DNA of 64,000 nt from JAPLJC01 sp052326585 (GTDB lineage: Bacteria; Desulfobacterota; Desulfobaccia; Desulfobaccales; 0-14-0-80-60-11): positions 124,001 through 188,000 of the forward strand of contig JBKQLU010000003.1 of NCBI GenBank assembly GCA_052326585.1, written 5' to 3'. The translations under genes were made by a program, and so were the position numbers. Positions 34,789-43,067 of this stretch are shown here, in pieces (the stretch's first letter is position 1; every line of letters begins with the position of its first letter). The notes below the pieces were generated by a model that saw only the letters and a program-made list of their open reading frames with translations, searched no databases and was not told the DNA's origin.

Positions 34789-35038
34789 TTATCCTCCAAA
34801 TTAATATTACACCTTTCCACCAGCCGAAGAAACTGGCGGATTTGATAGGGCTTGGCCCGCCCCCCAACATCCTGGAGGTTGACCAGTTGCGGGATGCCGG
34901 GGTGACCAAAGATGTGGTGGCTGCCGCTGGTGCGCAGAAGTTTAAACCCAAAGGCTTCCACCAGGTTGACGAAGTCGGCGAAAGTGACGTTCTGCGGTTC
35001 CCCTGGGCCAGACGTTGTAGCAGTTTCTTGCGGTTCAC
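34785..35038 (-). pseudogene. hicA: frameshifted HicA-like toxin
   Basis: Starting from GTG at 35038, the first frame gives VNRKKLLQRLAQG. The recognisable HicA body then continues in another frame: EPQNVTFADFVNLVEAFGFK, LLRTSGSHHIFGHPGIPQLV, then NLQDVGG and KPYQIRQFLRLVER, ending at TGA 34785-34787. The shift maps to a run of four Gs at 35000-35003; five Gs would restore one 85-residue protein. The dsRNA-binding-like core with the catalytic His (GSHHIF) is intact, so the inactivation is recent or is a sequencing error. Confidence 0.75.
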
Positions 35039-35153
35039 GAATTATTCCCCGGTTTTTTCAAGGTTTGGCAGGACCCTCAGAAAAGGTACATAGCTTCCCA
35101 AGGGTAAGGCAGGCGTCTACCCTGCAGTTCCCGGACATCTCCTCGACCGGCGC

Positions 35154-36149
35154 TCACCCCGGCCCTATCTGCAACAGGGCCCACTCCAGCCACAGCCGCG
35201 GCGGGCCGCCGCTGGTCTTCAATTGCCAATCGATCTGGTTCAGGAGAGCCAGGTGGGCGCGCAAGGCTGCTTCCGAAAAGCGGGAGGCCTGCTGCGCCAG
35301 GCTGCGCAGGACCCGCGGCGGCAGCGACAGGCTGCGCCTCTGGTAGGCGCCGCCGGCGGCGCCGCCTTCTTTGACGCAGAGCAGCAGGCGTAATTGCCGG
35401 GCCAGCATCACCAGGATCTTGGCCGGCGCCTCTCCCAGGTCCAGAAGCTGGCCCAGGGCGTTCAGGCGCTTGCGGGCCCCGGGCTCTCCCAGGGCCTCCG
35501 CCAGGGCAAAGATGTTGTAGGTGCGGCTGTGGGTGGCCAGTTGGTTTACCAGGTTGGGGGTCAGGGACTTTTCGGCGCCGGCGTATAAAGCCAGCTTCTC
35601 CAACTCCTGGATCAATTCCGCCAGGTTGTCCCCCACGATCTCCACCAGGCGCTGGGCCGCGGCCAGGGTCAGGCTCTTGCCCAAACTTTCGGCCTCCCGG
35701 GTCAGCCATTGATAAAGCTCCACATCCTCCAGGCGGGAAAACTGCAGGGCCGCCTCCTGCCGCTGCAAGCGCTCCCAGACGGAATTTCTCCACCATTCCC
35801 TGCCCTTAACTCCTTCGGCCAGGAGCACCACCCAGGCCCGGGGCGCCGGGTGGTCCAGGTAAGCGTTGATGGCCTCGAAGGCCGCGGCGTTGAGCCCCAG
35901 CCGGCGCAGCACCAGGAGTTGTCCCGGACCCCACAGAGAGGCTTCCCGGGATTCGGCCAGGAACTCCGGCAGCTCCACCTCCTGGGCCTCCCGCAGCACC
36001 CGCACCGGAGCCTCGCCCCAGCGATCCTCGAGGCCCGCCTGCAGCCGTTCCAGGGCCCGGAGCATGAGGAACTCCTCATCCCCGTAAAAGAGGTAGAGAG
36101 GTTTAAGGGACTGGCGGCTCAGGTGGCGTTCCAATAATGGATGTGACAT
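35154..36149 (-). CDS. holA: DNA polymerase III subunit delta
   Basis: The 331-residue subunit of the clamp loader opens the beta ring. Recognisable segments are the N-terminal LKPLYLFYGDEEFLMLRALE (about 16-35) and the AAA-like core with ending helices NLAELIQELEKLALYAG (about 175). The C-terminal collar domain is YNIFALAEALGEPGARKRLN...AKILVMLARQLRLLL. The Walker site is degenerate, as expected for delta. It follows lptE and leuS in the common leuS-lptE-holA order (with a YciI-like gene inserted before it). Confidence 0.9.
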   Translation of the reverse strand: MSHPLLERHLSRQSLKPLYLFYGDEEFLMLRALERLQAGLEDRWGEAPVRVLREAQEVELPEFLAESREASLWGPGQLLVLRRLGLNAAAFEAINAYLDHPAPRAWVVLLAEGVKGREWWRNSVWERLQRQEAALQFSRLEDVELYQWLTREAESLGKSLTLAAAQRLVEIVGDNLAELIQELEKLALYAGAEKSLTPNLVNQLATHSRTYNIFALAEALGEPGARKRLNALGQLLDLGEAPAKILVMLARQLRLLLCVKEGGAAGGAYQRRSLSLPPRVLRSLAQQASRFSEAALRAHLALLNQIDWQLKTSGGPPRLWLEWALLQIGPG

Positions 36150-36197
36150 GGGTTTACCGGTAGGTGGGCCCTGCCCACCATTATCGAAATCATTAAT

Positions 36198-36554
36198 TTA
36201 CGACGGTCCGAGCCCGGTTTTTATGGGGCGTGAGGCGCCAGCTACCGCGGGCCGGCTTCTCCCGATCACGGCCCAGGGCATCGGCAAAATCTCGTACCTG
36301 GCCCCAATCGGAGATTTTATGACCGGGTCGTTCCCGGTTAAAGATTGCACCTCGGCCTCGTCGGCAACCTCAAGAATCCCTAGGCCCCAGAGCCCTTTCG
36401 GGTCAGCCACCGGACCGAAAACGATGGCGGTTCCCCTTTTGGCCAGATGGGTCCAGTAGGTCAAATGGTCTCGCATGACCGTCGCCTCCGCCTCGGTCAT
36501 ATCCTGGGCAAAGGTCGGCCTGGGGGGGATCAGCCGGCACAGAAAAAATTTCAT
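36198..36554 (-). CDS. YCII-related domain protein
   Basis: The 118-residue protein has a ferredoxin-like YciI fold: MKFFLCRLIPPRPTFAQDMT, then RDHLTYWTHLAKRGTAIVFGPVADP and LGILEVADEAEVQSLTGNDPV. The catalytic-like His and Asp of YciI are plausibly the His in RDHLTYW and the Asp in NDPV. Function in the family is mostly unknown. The C-terminal extension (SRPAVAGASRPIKTGLGPS) is probably disordered. It lies between lptE and holA, interrupting a usually tight operon. Confidence 0.75.
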   Translation of the reverse strand: MKFFLCRLIPPRPTFAQDMTEAEATVMRDHLTYWTHLAKRGTAIVFGPVADPKGLWGLGILEVADEAEVQSLTGNDPVIKSPIGARYEILPMPWAVIGRSRPAVAGASRPIKTGLGPS

Positions 36555-36592
36555 ATCATACCTTTTTTCTGGGGCGGGCGTCTCCCGCCTTT

Positions 36593-36627
36593 GCTGAAAG
36601 CTGATTGCTGCAAGCTGACCGCTAAAG
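36593..36627. repeat. degenerate heptamer repeat at the lptE end
   Basis: Units GCTGAAA, GCTGATT, GCTGCAA, GCTGACC, GCTAAAG adjoin the lptE stop. Same 7-bp period and core as the arrays at 2608 and 26465. Confidence 0.55.
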
Positions 36628-37134
36628 CACCATCAAGACCTTGTTCATGACCCGCTGGGCCATATTGGCCGCGGCCCGGCGCAGGCCCTCGGCCCGGGTG
36701 ACTTCCCCGGCCTGGTAGCTCGGGTCCACCACGTAGTCCGACTCCAGGATCTGGGTATCTTTCCAGAGCACCTTGCCGTTGTCCCGCTGCTTCAGGGTCA
36801 GTTCCACCCGAATTATCAGCCGCCGTACCGTGGACTGGGTGACGCTGGAATAGGCCACCGAGGTGTTGTCCACCGACTGCACCTTGCCATCCAGGACCAG
36901 GTCGGCCCGATCCTCATAGGGGGTAACCTTGACCGCCCGGGTCTCGGCGAAGCTGTTGATCAGGGCGTTGGCCATAATGGCTTCCAGTCCCACCTCGGTG
37001 GAGCGGTTGGTAAAGAGGGGCACCGCCAGGGTGCGGGTGGTGCCGCCGATAGGCTCGGCCCCCAAGGGATGATAACCGCAGCCGCTGAGGAGCAGCAGCA
37101 GCAGGAGAGGCCAGCAACCGCGACCCATTTTCAT
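36622..37134 (-). CDS. lptE: LPS assembly lipoprotein LptE
   Basis: This 170-residue outer-membrane lipoprotein plugs LptD and helps deliver lipopolysaccharide. The signal peptide MKMGRGCWPLLLLLLLSGC ends in a canonical lipobox LLSGC (Cys at 19), followed by GYHPLG. The mature part LAVPLFTNRSTEVGLEAIMA is typical, then the amphipathic strands TSVAYSSVTQSTVRRLIIRV. Its presence implies a diderm with LPS. It lies 10 bp after leuS. Confidence 0.88.
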   Translation of the reverse strand: MKMGRGCWPLLLLLLLSGCGYHPLGAEPIGGTTRTLAVPLFTNRSTEVGLEAIMANALINSFAETRAVKVTPYEDRADLVLDGKVQSVDNTSVAYSSVTQSTVRRLIIRVELTLKQRDNGKVLWKDTQILESDYVVDPSYQAGEVTRAEGLRRAAANMAQRVMNKVLMVL

Positions 37135-37144
37135 TAGGGACCCC

Positions 37145-39652
37145 TTAAGTGACGATATTGATCAGGACGATTCTCTTCAGTTTATCCTGGACCGGCACCA
37201 CCCGCCGGGGGCCCTGGCCCTGCAGCCATTTCTGGATCGCGGGGTCAGCCAGGGCCATGTCGGTGAGCTCTGCCGCGCTGGCCGTAACCGGCGCCACCAG
37301 CCGGCTGCGCACCCTGCCGTTGACCTGGACCACCAAGGTAAAGGCGCACTCTTCCAGGGCCTCCGCCTGGGCTTCCGGCCAGCAGCACTGTTGCAGGGAA
37401 GTCTGGGACCCCAGGGCCTGCCAGAGTTCCTCAGCCAGGTGGGGCACCATGGGATTGAGCAGCAAAATAATGGCCTCCACCGCCTCCCGGAAGACTTCCA
37501 GGGCCGCAGTATCCCGGGGCAGGTTCTCGGCCGCCAGGTAAAAGTTGTTGACCAGCTCCATCACCGCGGCGATGGCGGTGTTGAAGTGGAAGGAGTCTTC
37601 GACGTCGTCGCTGACCTTCTTGATGGTGCGGTGCACCTTCTGGCGAAATTCCCGCAAGTCCGGGGACAGATCGCGGCCATCACCGGCGTAGGCGGCAACC
37701 TGCCGCAATTCCGGCAGCAGCGAGTTTACCAGGTTCCAGAGGCGGTGCAGGAAGCGGTGGCAGCCGGCCACCCCCTGGTCGCTCCACTCCAGGTCTCTTT
37801 CCGGCGGCGCGGCGAACAGCAGAAACAGGCGGGTGGTGTCGGTGCCGTATTCCTCGATCAGGTACTCCGGGTCTACCACGTTGCCCTTGGATTTGGCCAT
37901 CTTGGCCCCGTCTTTGAGGACCATGCCCTGGGTGAGGAGGCGCTGGAAGGGTTCGTCGATCTGCACCAGCCCCAGGTCCCGCAAGACCTTGGTGAAGAAG
38001 CGGGCGTAGAGCAGGTGCAGCACCGCGTGTTCGATGCCGCCGATGTACTGATCCACCGGCAGCCAATAGTCCACCCGGGCCTTGTCCAGGATGCCCTCCC
38101 GGTAGTCGGGGCAGGCATAGCGCAGGAAATACCAGGAGGACTCCACAAAGGTGTCCATGGTGTCCACTTCCCGGCGGGCCGGACCGCCGCAGTTGGGGCA
38201 GGCGACCTCATAGAAGCCGGGTAAGAGCGCCAGGGGCGAGCCGCCTTCCCCGGTGATCCGCGCGTCCAGGGGCAGGAGCACGGGCAGCTCGGCCGCGGGC
38301 ACCGGCACCATCCCGCACTTTTCACAATAAATGATGGGAATGGGCGCGCCCCAGTAGCGCTGCCGGGAGATCAGCCAGTCCCGAAGGCGGAAGTGCACCG
38401 CCGCCTTCCCCAGGCCCTTGTCTTCCAGGTAGTTGGCGATGGCCTCCCGGGCCCCGGCGCTGGCCATGCCGCTAAAATCCCCGGAGTTCACCAGGACGCC
38501 GTCCTCTTCATAGGCCGCGGTCAGACTTTCGGAGAGCGCTGGCAATTCTTTAGAGGCTGGCTCGACCACTACCTTGATAGGGAGATGGTACTTTTGGGCG
38601 AACTCAAAATCCCGCTGGTCGTGGGCCGGCACCGCCATCACCGCGCCGGTGCCGTAGCCCATCAGGACGAAATTGGCCACGTAAATGGGCATCTTCCCGC
38701 CAGTGACCGGATTCAGGCAGTAGCGCCCGGTTGCAACCCCTTCCTTGGTGATCTCTTCCAAGGCCCCGCGGCTGCGATTCTGCGTCGACCAAAAATCGAC
38801 GAAGGCGCGCACCTCCGCCTCCTGGGCGGTGGACCGGGCCAGTTCCAGGGCCAGGGGGTGCTCCGGGGCCAGGCTCATGAAGGTGGCGCCGAACAGGGTG
38901 TCCGCCCGGGTGGTAAAGACCTTGATGGGCGAAGCTGAACCCTCCAGGGGGAAGAGGATCTCCGCCCCCTTAGACTTGCCGATCCAGTTGCGCTGCATGG
39001 TGGCGACCCGCTCCGGCCAGTCATGGAGCTGATCCAGGTCGGCCAGCAGCTCCTCGGCGTAGGCGGTAATCTTAAAGAACCATTGGTCCAGCTCCTTCAA
39101 GTGCACCGGGGAGTCGCAGCGCCAGCAGCGGCCATCTTCCACCTGCTCATTGGCCAGCACCGTGGCACACTTGGGGCACCAGTTGACCGGGGCCTGCCTT
39201 TTGTAGGCCAGTCCTCTTTGGTACATCTTGATGAAGATCAGTTGCTCCCAGCGATAATATTCCGGGTCGCAGGTGGCCAGCTCCCGGGACCAATCATAGC
39301 TATAGCCCAGGGCCTGGAGCTGGCCGCGCATGTAGGCGATATTCTCCGAGGTCCACCTGGCCGGGTGGAGCCCCCGGCCCAGGGCGGCGTTTTCCGCCGG
39401 CAGGCCGAAGGCGTCCCAGCCCATGGGGTGCAGCACGTTGAAGCCCCGCATCCGCTTGTAGCGCGCCACCACGTCGCCGATGGTGTAGTTGCGCACGTGC
39501 CCCATGTGGATGCGCCCGGATGGGTAAGGAAACATCTCCAGGACGTAATACTTGGGGCGGCTTAAGTCTTCCCGGGCCGCATAGAGCCGCTGCGACTGCC
39601 AGATCTCCTGCCATTTGGCCTCCAGGCGGCGGGGTTGGTAACGGGGCGGCAT
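37145..39652 (-). CDS. leuS: leucyl-tRNA synthetase
   Basis: The 835-residue class Ia synthetase has the HIGH-type motif PYPSGRIHMGHVRNYTIGD (about 42-60), the CP1 editing domain in the middle (about 220-420), the SWYF WSE-like SSWYFLRYACPD segment, and the KMSKS motif as KMAKSKGN (about 573-580). The anticodon-binding domain and a short C-terminal LTDMALADPAIQKWL region follow. Length and order are bacterial-standard. It leads the leuS-lptE-(yciI)-holA group. Confidence 0.96.
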   Translation of the reverse strand: MPPRYQPRRLEAKWQEIWQSQRLYAAREDLSRPKYYVLEMFPYPSGRIHMGHVRNYTIGDVVARYKRMRGFNVLHPMGWDAFGLPAENAALGRGLHPARWTSENIAYMRGQLQALGYSYDWSRELATCDPEYYRWEQLIFIKMYQRGLAYKRQAPVNWCPKCATVLANEQVEDGRCWRCDSPVHLKELDQWFFKITAYAEELLADLDQLHDWPERVATMQRNWIGKSKGAEILFPLEGSASPIKVFTTRADTLFGATFMSLAPEHPLALELARSTAQEAEVRAFVDFWSTQNRSRGALEEITKEGVATGRYCLNPVTGGKMPIYVANFVLMGYGTGAVMAVPAHDQRDFEFAQKYHLPIKVVVEPASKELPALSESLTAAYEEDGVLVNSGDFSGMASAGAREAIANYLEDKGLGKAAVHFRLRDWLISRQRYWGAPIPIIYCEKCGMVPVPAAELPVLLPLDARITGEGGSPLALLPGFYEVACPNCGGPARREVDTMDTFVESSWYFLRYACPDYREGILDKARVDYWLPVDQYIGGIEHAVLHLLYARFFTKVLRDLGLVQIDEPFQRLLTQGMVLKDGAKMAKSKGNVVDPEYLIEEYGTDTTRLFLLFAAPPERDLEWSDQGVAGCHRFLHRLWNLVNSLLPELRQVAAYAGDGRDLSPDLREFRQKVHRTIKKVSDDVEDSFHFNTAIAAVMELVNNFYLAAENLPRDTAALEVFREAVEAIILLLNPMVPHLAEELWQALGSQTSLQQCCWPEAQAEALEECAFTLVVQVNGRVRSRLVAPVTASAAELTDMALADPAIQKWLQGQGPRRVVPVQDKLKRIVLINIVT

Positions 39653-39661
39653 GGGTACTCC

Positions 39662-40348
39662 CTATTCTTGATTTAAATTATTACTTGGTAGTTCATCTCT
39701 TGTTGAAAAAGTACGATATATTTCAGATCTTCCTGCACGATATAGGATATATATAAATAGTATAATAATAATAATTATTATTAATTTTTCACCATCAATG
39801 ATATTACTCGAACCTATATGTAATGATTTGTATATTAAAAATGACCAAAATAGCGTTACATATATACTTATAATTTGATTTATCTTCGAAACCGAAAATA
39901 AAGATGGTCCCGATACAATTTCCTTAAGGCGCTTTATCAGATTTTTTGGTGTTTCTGGATTATCTTCCCATACTATTTCAAATAGAGGCCCAACAATATA
40001 ATCTGATAGCAAACTCACATGTTTTTCCCAATTCCTTTGCCAATGCTTGCTGCCCTTATTGACCAAAATCCAGCCAAATGAAAAAATAAAACCTAAGCAG
40101 GATAATAAAAGAGATAATTCGTCTTTATTTGAAATTGATGATGCTTGAATTGCACCATATCCCGCAAAGGTCGCTGCAATAAAAGCCCAGAAATAAGTCG
40201 CGCGCTTCCAATACATGTCAATTTCAAATTTCCTTAGATCCAACGCACACTTCAAAGCATCAATGACTTTTTTATCTTCACATATTTTATTAATAGTAAA
40301 TGCTTTTCGATAATCTTGTATAGATATTTCTCTATGCTCTTTATCCAT
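39662..40348 (-). CDS. AT-rich membrane protein, RipA-like
   Basis: The 228-residue protein begins MDKEHREISIQDYRKAFTIN; GGAG 6 nt upstream favours this start over ones 12 or more residues earlier. A helical N-terminus is followed by two adjacent TM helices (YWKRATYFWAFIAATFAGYG, then LLLSCLGFIFSFGWILVNKG), an amphipathic segment KHWQRNWEKHVSLLSDYIVG, and two further TM helices near the C-terminus (ISIYVTLFWSFLIYK, LIIIIIIILFIYIL). The first half resembles the RipA family of oligomeric membrane proteins; the assignment is tentative. The gene is much more AT-rich than leuS or the following glycosyltransferase and is a likely acquired accessory gene. Confidence 0.65.
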   Translation of the reverse strand: MDKEHREISIQDYRKAFTINKICEDKKVIDALKCALDLRKFEIDMYWKRATYFWAFIAATFAGYGAIQASSISNKDELSLLLSCLGFIFSFGWILVNKGSKHWQRNWEKHVSLLSDYIVGPLFEIVWEDNPETPKNLIKRLKEIVSGPSLFSVSKINQIISIYVTLFWSFLIYKSLHIGSSNIIDGEKLIIIIIIILFIYILYRAGRSEIYRTFSTRDELPSNNLNQE

Positions 40349-40692
40349 TCCTTTCTCCATATTTAGTTTAAGGTAGATTGACAAAGTTGGAACACAATAT
40401 AAATTAGGTTTATTTCAATAATATTTAAGAGGCTAAATCGCAACTTATTACTTCTTATATCAATTAGTTAATTAATTTTCTATAAAAATCTGGAGCATAA
40501 TCTTGCGAAGAACAAAATTTTGACCATAATTTACCATAGATGGACTTAGGGGACAAATCCGAAAAGGGAATATACCCTCGATTTTTGCCGCGCAAGATTC
40601 AATTTATTCAGATGGCCGTCCAAGAATTGCTCATACGGTGCAAGGCCCATTTCACCCTTGTATTTTCCCGGATTTTTGATTAACTTCTCACC
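40349..40692. other. gap with AT-rich segment and a possible gene remnant
   Basis: 40349-40540 is AT-rich like the preceding gene and probably holds its promoter. On the minus strand, 40546-40690 contains a protein-like frame fragment (PYEQFLDGHLNKLNLARQK...) that continues only as antisense of the glycosyltransferase gene. It may be a remnant of a lost gene. I cannot identify it. Confidence 0.35.
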
Positions 40693-41634
40693 ATGGCGGC
40701 CCGGCCTGGCCTCAGCGTCATCATCCCCACCTACAACCGGGCGCCTCTGGTGCCGGAGGCGGTGGCCTCGGTGCTGGCCCAGACCTGGCAGGATTTTGAA
40801 GTCCTGGTGGTGGACGACGCCTCCGGGGACGGCACCGCGGCGGCCCTGGCCGCTTTTGGGTCCCGGATCAGAGTGCTGCGCTCCCCCTCCCGCCTCGGGG
40901 TGGCGGCAGCCAGGAACCTTGGCATCTCTGCAGCCCAAGGGCAGTGGCTGGCCTTCCTCGACTCCGACGACTTGTGGCGGCCGGAAAAGCTGGCCCGGCA
41001 GATGGCTTACCTGGAGGCGCATCCGGAAGTCGTCCTCTGCCAAACCGAGGAGACCTGGGAGCGGCGGGGGCTTAAGGTCAATCAACCCCGGAGCCATGGG
41101 AAAATCGGGGGCTGGATCTTTTTCCCCTCCCTGGAGCGATGCCTGGTGAGCCCCTCGGCGGTGATCCTGCACCGGACTCTTTTTCAGAAACACGGCGGCT
41201 TCGATGAAAATCTCCCCGCAGCCGAAGACTACGACCTCTGGTTGCGCCTCAGCTGGCGCTGCCAGATCGGCCTGGTGCCGGAGGCCCTGGTCATCAAGCG
41301 GGGCGGCCGCGACGACCAGCTCTCCGCCCAATGGGGCCTGGACCGTTTTCGCATCCAGGCCCTCCGCAAACTCCTGGATGACCCGGAGTTGCCGGCCCCG
41401 GAGGCCCTGGCGGCCCGGCGGACGCTGGCCCGCAAATGCGCCATCTACGCCCAGGGCTGCGAAAAGCGGGGGAGGCTTACGGAAGCCGGGGTTTACCGGG
41501 ATTGGGCCAGACAGGCGGACGCCCGGGAGCCGATAAGGATGCCCAGGCCCCGGCTATCTGTTAATGGCGGGCTTAAAGACTCAGATACCTTTGGAGGTTC
41601 CATGGATATCCTTCAGGAACCCGGTTCAGATTAG
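40693..41634 (+). CDS. family 2 glycosyltransferase
   Basis: This 313-residue GT-A fold enzyme begins LSVIIPTYNRAPLVPEAVAS, with the nucleotide-binding VLVVDDASGDGT (about 37-48) and the metal-binding FLDSDDLWRPEKL (DxD-type, about 93). AEDYDLWLRLSWRC (about 180) provides the acceptor-side ED motif. The C-terminal 60 residues are helical without TM segments. The ATG overlaps no neighbour. Substrate unknown; no polysaccharide cluster is nearby, and the gene stands alone before selD. Confidence 0.9.
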   Translation: MAARPGLSVIIPTYNRAPLVPEAVASVLAQTWQDFEVLVVDDASGDGTAAALAAFGSRIRVLRSPSRLGVAAARNLGISAAQGQWLAFLDSDDLWRPEKLARQMAYLEAHPEVVLCQTEETWERRGLKVNQPRSHGKIGGWIFFPSLERCLVSPSAVILHRTLFQKHGGFDENLPAAEDYDLWLRLSWRCQIGLVPEALVIKRGGRDDQLSAQWGLDRFRIQALRKLLDDPELPAPEALAARRTLARKCAIYAQGCEKRGRLTEAGVYRDWARQADAREPIRMPRPRLSVNGGLKDSDTFGGSMDILQEPGSD

Positions 41635-41690
41635 TACCCGATTTCATAAATCCAATAAAGTATTTATTAACAGCGGCAGCAACTAATTAA

Positions 41691-41802
41691 GTCCCCCTCA
41701 CCCTAACCCTCTCCCCCATTGGGGGAGAGGGGATAAAGAGCCAAGGCTTGGAATTCTCCCACTCCCCCCGACGGGGGGAGTGGGCTGGGGTGAGGGGGGG
41801 TG
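41691..41802. repeat. double C-rich palindromic repeat
   Basis: Two successive palindromes: CTCTCCCCCATTGGGGGAGAG (core at about 41710-41730) and ACTCCCCCCGACGGGGGGAGT (core at about 41760-41781), flanked by CCCTCACCCTAACC and GGGGTGAGGGGG arms. It belongs to the most abundant repeat family of the window and lies upstream of selD. Confidence 0.7.
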
Positions 41803-41896
41803 GACAAGAGACGTTATCATGTATAACAATTCAAGTGCTTAGCGAAAAAGGCGGAAAAACCTGAAACCGGGACATTATCCGGTTAACGAGAGGACC

Positions 41897-42949
41897 ATGG
41901 CGACAGAGAGACCAAAACCCCTGGTGGAGCAGGTGCAGGCTGCGGGCTGAGCCTCCAAGATACCTCCAGGGGTCCTGGAGGACATCTTAAAGAGCCTGCC
42001 CTTTAAGAGCCATGCCGATCTCCTGGTGGGATTGGAGGCGGCGGACGACGCCGGGGTCTATCGACTCACCCCGGAGCTGGCCCTGATCCAGACGCTGGAT
42101 TTCTTTACCCCCATCGTCAACGATCCCTACGAGTTCGGGGCCATCGCCGCGGCCAACGCCCTCTCGGACATCTACGCCATGGGGGGCCGGCCTCTGCTCG
42201 CCATGAATATCGCCTGCTTTCCCCTGAAGAGTGAGTCGCCGGATACCCTGAAGGCGGTGCTCCGGGGCGGCCTGGACAAGGTGCACGAAGCCGGGGCCCT
42301 GCTGGTGGGGGGCCACAGCGTCGAAGACCCGGAGATGAAATACGGCCTGGCGGTCACCGGATTGGTGCATCCGGACCACATCTACACCAAGGCCGGGGCC
42401 CGTCCCGGGGACCTGCTGCTGCTCACGAAGCCCCTGGGCACCGGCATCATCGCCACCGCCCTGAAGGCCCGCCTGGCCTCCCGGGAAGCCGAGGCCGCGG
42501 CCATCCGGGTGATGGCCGCCCTCAACCGGGCCGCAGCCGAGGCCCTGGAAGGCCTGGAAGTGCACGCGGTGACCGACATCACCGGCTTCGGCCTCCTGGG
42601 ACACGGCCTGGAGATGGCCCGGGCCTCCCGGGCGGAGTTCACCATTTTTGCCAGCCGGGTGCCGTTCCTTTCCTGGGCCCGGGAGTACGCCGGCATGGGT
42701 CTGGTGCCGGCGGGCAGCCACGCCAACCGCCGCTTCTGCGAAAAGCACCTGACCCTCGAACCCGGGGTGGACCAGGTCACGGCGGACCTCCTGAGCGACG
42801 CCCAGACCTCCGGCGGCCTGTTCATCGCGGTGGCGCCGCACCACGGCGGCGAGCTGCTCAGCCGGCTAAAAGAGCGAGGAGTGGCGGACGCGGCCATCAT
42901 CGGCGAGGTTGGCGGCAGTGGAGAGGGGCGGATCCGGGTGACTCCCTAA
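41897..42949 (+). CDS. selD: selenide, water dikinase SelD, itself a selenoprotein
   Basis: Reading through TGA at 41948-41950 (codon 18) gives about 350 residues, the normal SelD length. The N-terminal catalytic segment QVQAAG-U-ASKIPPGVLEDIL aligns with GCGCKIsP of other SelD proteins, so Sec sits at the active-site Cys; Sec-SelD is known in several bacteria. PurM-like motifs follow: FTPIVNDPYEFGAIAAANAL, SDIYAMGGRPLLAMNIACFP, VGGHSVEDPEMKYGLAVTG, and TDITGFGLLGHGLEMA. SelD makes selenophosphate for Sec-tRNA and thus depends on its own product. A caller would start it falsely near 42026. AGAGG precedes the ATG. Confidence 0.94.
41963..41981 (+). promoter_or_regulatory. bacterial SECIS hairpin of selD
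   Basis: CCTCCAGGGGTCCTGGAGG folds into a perfect 8-bp stem with a GGU loop (41971-41973). The first loop G is 23 nt after the T of the TGA at 41948. Confidence 0.8.
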
Positions 42950-43067
42950 GCCCCTGGAAAATCGGGACGCGAGCCCAGGGCGATCAGATCATAGGGCGGC
43001 CTGTGGCCGTTAGAAAACGGCGGGCACAGCCCGCCCTGTAAATTAAAGAGATTGGAGTGAACCTGGC

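Noticed and set aside
41691..41802. C-rich double palindrome considered as a CRISPR-like array.
   Set aside because: Only two palindromes with no spacers of constant length; it belongs to a dispersed repeat family.
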